Of a DNA stretch of 41,175 nucleotides, positions 29,268 through 36,496 are shown piece after piece (the stretch's first letter is position 1; each line of letters opens with the position of its first letter). Source of the stretch: Planctomycetota bacterium. GTDB lineage: Bacteria; Planctomycetota; UBA8742; UBA2392. The DNA lies in the NCBI GenBank assembly GCA_020848275.1, contig JADLAK010000048.1:1-41175 (forward strand), given 5' to 3'. The notes beneath the pieces were generated by a model. It was not told the DNA's origin. It did no database searches and saw nothing but the letters and a program-made list of their open reading frames with translations. The translations under genes were made by a program, and so were the position numbers.

Positions 29268-32213
29268 ATGACTTGCGCGCGTCAGACCCTTTGGATTGCC
29301 CTTTGGGGTACGTTGTTTTCACTTCTTTGTGTGGGCTGCGACAACGCAGCCAAGGTTGCGGCGGGCGAAGACCTGCGCCTCGTCACGCCTGTGCTGAGCA
29401 ACGGCACGGTCGACGTCAGCTATGATTTCACGATCATCGCCATGGGCGGCACGCAGCCCTACACCTGGTCGATCATGTCCGGCGCTCTGCCGGCGGGCCT
29501 CGAACTGGATGCCGACGGCACGCCGGCCACGCGCGTTCACGGCTCGCCAACGCAGGAGGGGTCCTTTAGCCTCACGATGCTGGTGCGTGATGCGGCGGGC
29601 AAAAGCGCGCAGCGCGATTTCTCGATGCGCGTTGACTCGCGCCCGCTGTCGTTTACGCCGGTCAATATCGGCCAGGGCGACGTGGGCCGGGACTACAGCG
29701 AAGTCCTCACCGCAACAGGCGGCGCGCGGCCCTATTCGTGGACCGTCGCGGGCGCCGTGCCGCCGGGTTTGGCCCTTGTTGCGGCCGGTGTGGACACAGC
29801 GGCCATCCAGGGTACGCCCACCACCTGGGGGGATTACAGTTTCACCGTCACGCTTACGGATGCCGCTGCACGCCAGGACACCTGCGATTACCGGGTGATC
29901 ATCCACCCGGCAATCGAGTTGATCGTCCCGGACTTTGGCCCGCAAGTCGTCGGTGAAAGCAACGACTATGGTTTGATCGCCACGGGCGGCCTGCCGCCCT
30001 ACCACTTCGCGATGGTCGGCGCCGGCCCCGCGGGGTTTGTCCTGACCGGCTCCGGCGGGTTGCACATCGAGGCGCCCGTCGCCGCAGCTTACGAGTTCCA
30101 GGTGCTGGTGGTCGACTCGCGCAGCATCGGCATCACGGCGCTGCTGCACGTCGACGTCTACAATCCGCTGCTGATCACGACGACAATCCTTCCCAATGTC
30201 GTGTCCGGCGACCAATACAACGCCGACATTACCGCCGAAGGCGGCGCAAACGCCGGGTACACCTGGACGCTGGTTGACGGCGCCCTTCCCCCGGGCATCG
30301 AGCTTGTCCAGGGCACGCCGTCGGCGACGCTCAGCGGCTTGGCGAGTGCGGAGGGAACGTATGCTTTCACCCTGGAAATCGACGATCACCTGCTTGCGCC
30401 GCATGCACGGCAATTCGAAATTGTGGTCCTCGCGTCGCTGCAGATCACGACCGAGGTGCTGGAAATCGCGACCATCGGCATCCCGTACTCGCAAATCGTT
30501 GAGGCGCTCGGCGGCGGCGGGACGACTTATGCCTGGTCGGTGGCCGACGGAGAGCTGCCCGACGGCCTCGATCTCGTTGGCGGCACTCCAAACGCCCGGA
30601 TTTCCGGCTTTGCTACGACCGCCGGCAAATCGGAATTTTTCCTCAAGGTCGAGGACGGCATTGGCCACGCGGCGAGACGGAGATTCACTCTCGAAGTGGT
30701 TGTCCCGCTCGAGATATTGACCACGCTGTTGCCCAATGCATTTCGTGGCGAGACCTACGGCGCAGAAATCGCCGCAACAGGATCCACGGGCGCATATGTG
30801 TGGAGCGTGATTGCAGGTTCGCTGCCTTCGGGCCTTTCGCTGGCTCCCGGCACGCCCACGGCGCATTTCCTTGGAGCGCCGGATGTTGTTGGCGTCTTTT
30901 CATTCACGATCCAGGTCGAAACGGCCCAGTGCGTTGACGCCCACCCGTTCCAGTTGGTGATTTACGAGCCCTTGGCGTTGCTCGACGAGGAGCTGCCTAC
31001 AGGGTTTGTGGATGTGTCCTATGGGCGCAAGCTGGAGGCCACGGGCGGAGCAGGCGGCCCGTATAGCTGGGGCTTGATCGGCAATCTTCCCGATGGGCTG
31101 CGCATGGAGTCCATGGAGTACGTGGTTTACACCTACCCCTCGACCTGGACGTCCGTGAGTTTCATGACGATCGCGGGACTTCCTGAACTGGCCGCAACAT
31201 ATCACTTCCAGTTGCAGATCGCCGACGTGGCCAACAATGTCCGGGTCCGCGACGCGACGCTGCGAATTGAGCCCAACGCCAGCCGCCTCGAGATCATGAT
31301 CTCCGAGTATTATCCCTACGTCGATTTTCCCTGGGGACAGGCGTTGACGCCTTACTCGCACGTGGTGCACTCACGGGGTGGGTCCGGCGTTGACCTGAAC
31401 TGGTCCATCAGCCGCGGCAGCCTTCCGCCGGGGCTCACACTTACCTCGGCGGGCGCAACGGCAACCGTGAGCGGAATCCTGCCGCTGTTCTACGTGAACG
31501 ACGAGGGGTTTGAACTCACGCTGACAGACTCGCTTGGCAACGTGGCCAAGGCGAGATGCCGCATCGAGATCATGCTCACGCCGTCGCAAGAATGGTACCC
31601 GATGCTGGGCTGGGACGAGGAAGAGGTGGCCGTTGAAGGCCAGTATTTTGAAAAGGTTCTGTATGGCGACGCGCGAGATTGCACGGAACTGACCTGGACC
31701 ACGTCTGACCTGCCCCCGGGCCTCTCGCTGCAGCCTTGCCCGCAGGGCTGGATGATCGCCGGCACGCCGTCAGGGACCGCGACGTACTACTGCTTTGTTG
31801 GCTTCACGTCCGGCACGGGGCGCACCGCGGCGGGCTATTGTCCGCTTGAGGTTCTCAATGCGCCGCAAGCCCTGGGCATCGTGGATACCTTCCTCGCAGT
31901 TGTTACGCCGGCGTTCCCGCCTTTTCCGGCCTCGGACCCGACGATTCAGGTGGGAAGCTGGCAGGGCGCCCCGGCCGCGGTGTGCTTCACCCTGCGCGCT
32001 TACGGCGGCTCGGGCACGGGCTATACCTGGAGGCTCAAGAGCGGTCTTCTGCCTCCCGGCCTGGGCATCCACCAGAAGGAGAATCAAAACCTGGAGATCC
32101 GCGGCACGCTGGAGATGACGCTGCCGATTCGCTACTTCATCGCGGTGTTTGAAGTGGAGGATTCCCTGGGCAACCTTGCGGAAATCACCACCCGCATTGC
32201 GATCTCGGGTTGA
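29268..32213 (+). CDS. Large He_PIG-repeat lipoprotein or exported adhesin-like protein
   Basis: A 981-residue protein. The ATG at 29268 is chosen because CGGAG lies about eleven bases upstream and a lipoprotein-like signal follows (LFSLLCVGC, Cys about 24), although Cys at the -3 position is unusual. The rest is about ten repeats of roughly 85-100 residues of the putative-Ig (He_PIG/cadherin-like) type. Each has a strand with a YSxxLxATGG-like core, then W-S/T, then LPPGL or LPDGL, then a G-T-P or similar loop and a TYxFTL-like strand; for example YSEVLTATGGARPYSWTVAG and GALPPGIELV. Such proteins are envelope or secreted, often adhesins or matrix proteins. No catalytic domain is seen. It stands alone, with a terminator at the end. 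Confidence 0.8.
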   Translation: MTCARQTLWIALWGTLFSLLCVGCDNAAKVAAGEDLRLVTPVLSNGTVDVSYDFTIIAMGGTQPYTWSIMSGALPAGLELDADGTPATRVHGSPTQEGSFSLTMLVRDAAGKSAQRDFSMRVDSRPLSFTPVNIGQGDVGRDYSEVLTATGGARPYSWTVAGAVPPGLALVAAGVDTAAIQGTPTTWGDYSFTVTLTDAAARQDTCDYRVIIHPAIELIVPDFGPQVVGESNDYGLIATGGLPPYHFAMVGAGPAGFVLTGSGGLHIEAPVAAAYEFQVLVVDSRSIGITALLHVDVYNPLLITTTILPNVVSGDQYNADITAEGGANAGYTWTLVDGALPPGIELVQGTPSATLSGLASAEGTYAFTLEIDDHLLAPHARQFEIVVLASLQITTEVLEIATIGIPYSQIVEALGGGGTTYAWSVADGELPDGLDLVGGTPNARISGFATTAGKSEFFLKVEDGIGHAARRRFTLEVVVPLEILTTLLPNAFRGETYGAEIAATGSTGAYVWSVIAGSLPSGLSLAPGTPTAHFLGAPDVVGVFSFTIQVETAQCVDAHPFQLVIYEPLALLDEELPTGFVDVSYGRKLEATGGAGGPYSWGLIGNLPDGLRMESMEYVVYTYPSTWTSVSFMTIAGLPELAATYHFQLQIADVANNVRVRDATLRIEPNASRLEIMISEYYPYVDFPWGQALTPYSHVVHSRGGSGVDLNWSISRGSLPPGLTLTSAGATATVSGILPLFYVNDEGFELTLTDSLGNVAKARCRIEIMLTPSQEWYPMLGWDEEEVAVEGQYFEKVLYGDARDCTELTWTTSDLPPGLSLQPCPQGWMIAGTPSGTATYYCFVGFTSGTGRTAAGYCPLEVLNAPQALGIVDTFLAVVTPAFPPFPASDPTIQVGSWQGAPAAVCFTLRAYGGSGTGYTWRLKSGLLPPGLGIHQKENQNLEIRGTLEMTLPIRYFIAVFEVEDSLGNLAEITTRIAISG

Positions 32214-32229
32214 TAGACAGAGAACACCA

Positions 32230-32259
32230 GCGGTTCGGGGCCTGTTGGCCCCGAACCGC
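32230..32259. terminator. Bidirectional terminator between He_PIG gene and nucleosidase gene
   Basis: A 13-bp perfect stem (GCGGTTCGGGGCC at 32230-32242 with GGCCCCGAACCGC at 32247-32259) around TGTT, then GTCATTT. It serves the plus-strand gene and, by symmetry, could also stop the convergent minus-strand transcript. Confidence 0.75.
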
Positions 32260-32269
32260 GTCATTTAAG

Positions 32270-32291
32270 AAGTTGGGTGGCCACCCAACTT
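32270..32291. repeat. Perfect 22-bp palindrome
   Basis: An 11-bp inverted repeat without a loop, half-site AAGTTGGGTGG. It touches the stop codon of the minus-strand nucleosidase gene. It may be a protein-binding site, part of a terminator, or the footprint of a repeat element. Confidence 0.6.
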
Positions 32292-33061
32292 TAAGGACTG
32301 AGGTCGCCGCGCTTGATGATGGCGGCAAGCTGGCGGCCATAAACGTTCACCAGCTTCCACAGCCCGTACAGCGTCGGCACGCATTTAATCGGGTGGCGGA
32401 GTATCCACCAGAACAGGCGGCCGTAGTACGGCCGGCCGGTGATCGGGCTGAGCGCGCCGAAATCCGGCAGCGGCAGCTTGGGCGTATCGACGCACACGCG
32501 CGCCACCACCCACGGGATGCCGGCCTCCTCGCTTGCTTGCGCGATGCCGAAGGTTTCCATGTCGACGCCAATGGCTTTGTTCTCGTGCGCGATGCGTTCT
32601 TTTTCGGGCTCGAGAAACAATGGCACGTCGCCGACGCACACCAGCAGCCCGTCAATCGGCTTGCCCCCGACCGCTTTTAAGCCTGCCGCAAGTTTTTCGA
32701 CGTAGGGCCTTGTCTTGTCGCCGCCATCGAGATCGCGTTTGGCCGTGCGATCGCCCGCATCGCCAAGCATGCGCGAGCGCGCGATGCACAACCACTCCGT
32801 TAAATTTACACCGTCGACCAGCGCGCCAAACGTGCCCGCGCTGACGATCAGGCCGGGTTTACACTCTTCTATTTTCTTGCGCGTGCATTCGTAACTACGT
32901 TGGGTGCCCACGCCGGTGCAGGAAATGTATGTCTCGGGCATGGCGCCGCTGGCGGGCGCATGCCAATGGTAGATCGAGCCCAGTTTGTGCGCGCCTATGC
33001 CGCGTGCGACCGGCAGCAGTTCGTCGGTTCCTTCAATCAGTATCAGCAGCGGTCCTGGCAT
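32291..33061 (-). CDS. Nucleoside phosphorylase-superfamily protein (HpnG/MTA-nucleosidase-like)
   Basis: A 256-residue protein of the purine-nucleoside phosphorylase/MTAN superfamily. The diagnostic GVDMETFGIAQASEEAGIPW (about 178-197) contains the Met-Glu pair that binds the ribose and the following helix. ISCTGVG near 46-52 and SAGTFGAL near 74-81 match the phosphate/ribose loops of the family. The C-terminal 50 residues (RLFWWILRHPIKCVPTLYGLWKL) are hydrophobic with Trp and may contact the membrane, which fits the hopanoid nucleosidase HpnG better than a soluble MTA nucleosidase, but no hopanoid genes are in the window. It is divergent from the FecR-like gene. Confidence 0.75.
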   Translation of the reverse strand: MPGPLLILIEGTDELLPVARGIGAHKLGSIYHWHAPASGAMPETYISCTGVGTQRSYECTRKKIEECKPGLIVSAGTFGALVDGVNLTEWLCIARSRMLGDAGDRTAKRDLDGGDKTRPYVEKLAAGLKAVGGKPIDGLLVCVGDVPLFLEPEKERIAHENKAIGVDMETFGIAQASEEAGIPWVVARVCVDTPKLPLPDFGALSPITGRPYYGRLFWWILRHPIKCVPTLYGLWKLVNVYGRQLAAIIKRGDLSP

Positions 33062-33108
33062 GGGCCGGGAATGTAATGGGCACGCGGGCGCGGCGCAAGG
33101 CTGCTAGA

Positions 33109-34725
33109 ATGTCCGCCATGGACGACCGCGAATATCGCCGTCTCTGCGTCGACGCCCTGCGCGGACGTCTTGACGACGTGACGCGCCAGCGCTGGGAGGC
33201 CCACGGCCGGGCTAATCCCGAATGCGCGCGGTTCTTTGCCCAATTGGCTGCGTCCGACGCCGGCGCCGCAACCCGCATGACGTCCGCCCCGGTTTCAGCG
33301 CCGCCGCTGGCGATGCCCGCCGACGAAGAAGAAGCGGCGCGTGCGGATACACGTCGATTGGCCTATTGGGGGCCTGTGGCGGTGCTTGTCGGCGCGCTGG
33401 TCGCCGGCGTCGGCGCGCTGCTGATTTTCGGGCCGGACCCCGGTTCGCGCGGCAAGGCGATTTCACTGGACCGAACCAACCAGCCGCGCGAAATCGACGA
33501 ACGCGACCACATCCCGGAAAAGAGTTCGGACGGCTCGGCGCAAAATGTCCCGGTGACGTCGGCAACCAATGTGCCGACACAGCCCGAAAGACCCCCCGTC
33601 AAGTTGCCGGTTCACCCGCAACCGACGCAACCCGAGACGCCGCCGACAACGCCGCAACCCGTCAAACCGGAAATTGTCCCGGAAACCCCGCCGGTTGTAC
33701 CCACGCCGACCGACCCGGTGATTGCAACGCCGCCCGCGCCGGTTGCGTTCATTGGCGCGGTGGGGGGCAAGGACCCGCGTTATCGCCTGCAATCTGCGGC
33801 GGGCGCCCCGCGATTCCTGAGCGAGTCCGCCAACCTTGCCCGCGGCGACCGCGTGCGCCTGATGAGCGGCAGCATTGATGTAGCCGTCGATGGTCTCAAG
33901 TTGCAGTGCACCGAACGCGCGGAGTTTCGCGTCGTCACCGCGGCCGACCGCCCGCTCGGCGTGCAGTTCGACTACGGCACCTATGTGGCCGACGGTGTGA
34001 ACCTTGAGGAGCCTCGAGTCGTCGCCCTCGAGCACGCCCGGCTTGAATTGCGCCGCGCCGCGATCATGGTGCGCGCGGACTGGGGACAAACGTCGATTTG
34101 CGTACTGCAGGGCGAAATAGGGCTCTCGCACGACAACGCCACGCAGGTCTTGCGCGAAGGCGACAGCGCGCTGATTGAGCCCGGACGCATCAGCGTCCCC
34201 GCCCCCGGGAAAATCGATTGGGAGGCGATGGACAACCTGTGGCTTGGTTCGCGCGAAATATTGCTGCGGGCGGGCTTTGACAATGGCCTGGCGCCCTTTG
34301 ACATCGGCGTCCAGCAAGCGCCCGGCGCGCGCCACAGCGCCGGCGCCTTGGCCTGGGATAAAGCTCGCCCGGGGGTTGGGTGCAGCGAAAAAGGTCCCGT
34401 CTTCACGCCCGCGGCCAACTCGCGGCTGCGCTTTCGCGTGAAGACAAACAGCCCGCAATTACGCGTCCAGGTGCAGGTGATGATCGACGAGAAGTGGCAG
34501 ACCGTGGTAATCCCGCTGATACCGGCGGCGAGCGCCGAGTGGCAGCTTTTTGACCTGCCGCTGAGCGATTTGCGCACGGGGCCCAACGATTCGCAGGACG
34601 GTTTCGTCGTCGGCGCGGAGCACCGCGCGTTGCAGTTCCGTTATCGCTACCCCGACAAGCGCATCCTGCCCAGCGAACGCTTCCTGCTGGTTGACGACGT
34701 GGAAGTCTACACGCCGCTCGATTAA
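33109..34725 (+). CDS. FecR-domain membrane protein with zinc-finger-like/anti-sigma-like N-terminus
   Basis: A 538-residue single-pass protein. The start at 33109 is preferred because AAGG lies upstream; longer readings run into the divergent gene. Residues 1-50 form a short helical domain (CVDALRGRLDDVTRQRWEAH) like the cytoplasmic part of FecR/anti-sigma proteins but without a zinc site. A transmembrane helix (86-107) and a long Pro/Thr-rich linker (about 130-210) follow. Next comes a FecR-type beta domain (about 225-365; for example GDRVRLMSGSIDVAVDG and CVLQGEIGLSHDN). The C-terminal 160 residues form a jelly-roll-like domain (about 380-538) that could bind carbohydrate. No sigma gene is adjacent, although the sigma-fusion lies 14 kb away. 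Planctomycetes encode many such proteins. Confidence 0.75.
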   Translation: MSAMDDREYRRLCVDALRGRLDDVTRQRWEAHGRANPECARFFAQLAASDAGAATRMTSAPVSAPPLAMPADEEEAARADTRRLAYWGPVAVLVGALVAGVGALLIFGPDPGSRGKAISLDRTNQPREIDERDHIPEKSSDGSAQNVPVTSATNVPTQPERPPVKLPVHPQPTQPETPPTTPQPVKPEIVPETPPVVPTPTDPVIATPPAPVAFIGAVGGKDPRYRLQSAAGAPRFLSESANLARGDRVRLMSGSIDVAVDGLKLQCTERAEFRVVTAADRPLGVQFDYGTYVADGVNLEEPRVVALEHARLELRRAAIMVRADWGQTSICVLQGEIGLSHDNATQVLREGDSALIEPGRISVPAPGKIDWEAMDNLWLGSREILLRAGFDNGLAPFDIGVQQAPGARHSAGALAWDKARPGVGCSEKGPVFTPAANSRLRFRVKTNSPQLRVQVQVMIDEKWQTVVIPLIPAASAEWQLFDLPLSDLRTGPNDSQDGFVVGAEHRALQFRYRYPDKRILPSERFLLVDDVEVYTPLD

Positions 34726-34796
34726 TGAAGATTCCGTTACTTTCTCGGCGACTCGTTCCGTAGAAGGGTTGTGAAGCGTTTCCCCGGAGCAACCCC

Positions 34797-36053
34797 ATGA
34801 AGTTTGGCAGGACCTGGCTTTTGCCCGCCGCACTGGCGTTGGCGCCGATTTTGTCGGTGACGACGCAGGCGCAGAAGGCCAATGAACCCGCCCCGCAGGA
34901 GCAAAAGCGCGCAGGCTTTGATTCCGCGCGCGCGCTGCTCAAAAGTTTCGATCAACTCGCGACCAAGACGTTCAAGAACCCCGGCGCGCCGACGCCCGAC
35001 GAAGTCGGATCGTTTTTTGCGCAGGCCTGGCCGCGCGTCGGCCTGTACCTCGACGATCACCCCGACGCCAAGGATGCCGACTCGCTCTATGGCTGGGCGG
35101 TGGTGAACTGGGGCGTGGGCTGCATGCGGCACGGTTACGGCCGCGACGGTTTCATCAAGCTCGGCCGCAAGTACCTGGAAGACAAGCCCTACGCCAAGGA
35201 CCGCGAGGGCTGGCACATGGCGGTCATTCTCGCAAGCCTGGGCCACGAGGATTACCGCGACGACGCCGACAAGGAACTGGCCAAGCTTGAGGCCGAGTGC
35301 GATTCCAGGGATGCGATGCAGTTCCTTACCCTCGTCGGGGTCCGGCTGGACCACGCCTGCCGCCAGAAAAATGACGTCGACCTTGCGGCGTACACCGAAA
35401 AAGCGCGCAAGCATCCGGCGGTTGTGGCGAGCACGGACGTCTCGGTGCAGCGCAAACTTTTCCGCGTCGTGATGGGTACGCACCAGGTTCAGTTAAAGGA
35501 AGGCGCGAAATTCCCGGACTGGGCCGAGGTCATGCCGGTCAAGGACTTCAGCGGCAAGGAACTGAAGCTGTCCGACTACAAGGGCAAGGTGCTGCTGATC
35601 GACTTCTGGGCGATGTGGTGGCGGCCCTGCGTCACGGAGATGCCGGAGTTGGCGAAGCTGTACAATGAAACCCACGCCAAGGGGCTTGAGGTAATCGGCG
35701 TGAACCTTGATCTCGAGCAGGACGAGAAATCCCTGAAGAGTTATCTCAGCGGAAGCAGCAAGAAGAATTATTCGTCAGGCGTGGTGTGGCCGCAGGTCTT
35801 CGACGGGGGCCGGTCTGACAGCGGTTTGGCGCGCCGCTACGGCGTGACGCAAATTCCGCATACGATATTGATCGACAGCCAGGGGCGCGTGGCGGCTTTA
35901 GGGCTGCGCGGCGAGGATCTCGCCGATAAGGTTTACGAACTTCTTGGGCTCGAACGCTTGCGCGAACAGAAGCCCGACCTGCAGGAGCCGGTCAACCCTC
36001 CAGAGAAAACCCAGCCCGCCGAGCCCGGCGAGGACCAGGACGAACAGTATTAG
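34797..36053 (+). CDS. Exported TlpA/ResA-like thioredoxin-fold protein with Trp in place of the first active-site Cys
   Basis: A 418-residue protein. A signal peptide (about 1-25) is followed by an alpha-helical, probably TPR-like region (about 40-230). The TlpA-type thioredoxin domain covers about 240-395: KDFSGKELKLSDYKGKVLLI, FWAMWWRPCVTEMPEL, VIGVNLD, and TQIPHTILID with the cis-proline. The active site should read W-C-x-x-C but reads W-W-R-P-C, so the attacking Cys is Trp275 (codon TGG at 35619-35621) and only C278 remains. This leaves a monothiol protein unable to do ordinary disulphide exchange. A charged tail follows. Like the selenoproteins it joins TPR-like helices to a thioredoxin fold, but in the reverse order. 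An inverted-repeat element begins at its stop codon. Confidence 0.85.
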   Translation: MKFGRTWLLPAALALAPILSVTTQAQKANEPAPQEQKRAGFDSARALLKSFDQLATKTFKNPGAPTPDEVGSFFAQAWPRVGLYLDDHPDAKDADSLYGWAVVNWGVGCMRHGYGRDGFIKLGRKYLEDKPYAKDREGWHMAVILASLGHEDYRDDADKELAKLEAECDSRDAMQFLTLVGVRLDHACRQKNDVDLAAYTEKARKHPAVVASTDVSVQRKLFRVVMGTHQVQLKEGAKFPDWAEVMPVKDFSGKELKLSDYKGKVLLIDFWAMWWRPCVTEMPELAKLYNETHAKGLEVIGVNLDLEQDEKSLKSYLSGSSKKNYSSGVVWPQVFDGGRSDSGLARRYGVTQIPHTILIDSQGRVAALGLRGEDLADKVYELLGLERLREQKPDLQEPVNPPEKTQPAEPGEDQDEQY

Positions 36054-36170
36054 CACGACAACGCTGGATTCTCAGCCCCGGCCGCAAGGCTGGGGGAAAA
36101 CGAGAGTCTACCGTTACTCCCCCGCCCTGGCGGGCGGGGCTGAACTACGAATCCAGCGTTGTAGTGCTAA
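36050..36170. repeat. Double-hairpin element B with 22-bp inverted ends
   Basis: The ends 36050-36071 and 36149-36170 are inverted copies (TTAGCAC...GGATTC) with one mismatch. Inside are two hairpins whose outer halves also pair: CAGCCCCGG...GCAAGG...GGGG and CCCCCGCCC-TGGC-GGGCGGGGCTG. The core matches the outer element at 5818-6167. The left end includes the TAG stop of the TlpA-like gene. Probably a non-autonomous mobile element that also acts as a terminator. Confidence 0.8.
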
Positions 36171-36315
36171 TTCGCGATTGCGCAGCGTTGCCGTTTCTTC
36201 AGCTTCGGCGACGCCATGCTGATCCTTTAGACCGCAAACAAGTCGCGTGTAAGAAATCCCGCGGGAATCTGAAATTCCCGAGCGCGATAGTCGTACAACA
36301 ATTGTCTTGTACACG

Positions 36316-36469
36316 AAGGGGTGGCCACCAAAGTCAGGAAATGGAGGCGCGCATCAGAGCCCGTCGCGTAAGCGACGGGGCCGTAACCCCAGCGCGTCCG
36401 TGATTATGGCCCCGCCGCTGAAGCGGGCGGGCGCTGATAGAAATACCTGACGTTTGGTGGCCACCCCTT
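36316..36469. repeat. Double-hairpin element C with about 23-bp inverted ends
   Basis: The ends 36316-36338 and 36446-36469 are inverted copies (AAGGGGTGGCCACCAAA core) with one inserted base. Inside lie CCCGTCGC-GTAA-GCGACGGG (36360-36379) and a second GCCCCGCC/GGGCGGGC-type hairpin ending GCGCTGA. The design is the same as element B but all sequences differ. The 180 bases between B and C contain nothing recognisable. The element ends 28 bases before the VIT/vWA gene and so overlaps its promoter region. Confidence 0.75.
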
Positions 36470-36496
36470 TGTTCACGTCGACTTTCGGGGGCCGCC

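Noticed and set aside
36050..36170. TTAGCAC...GTGCTAA considered as a CIRCE (HrcA) operator
   Set aside because: CIRCE arms are nine bases apart; here they are about 77 bases apart and are the ends of a hairpin element downstream of a non-chaperone gene.
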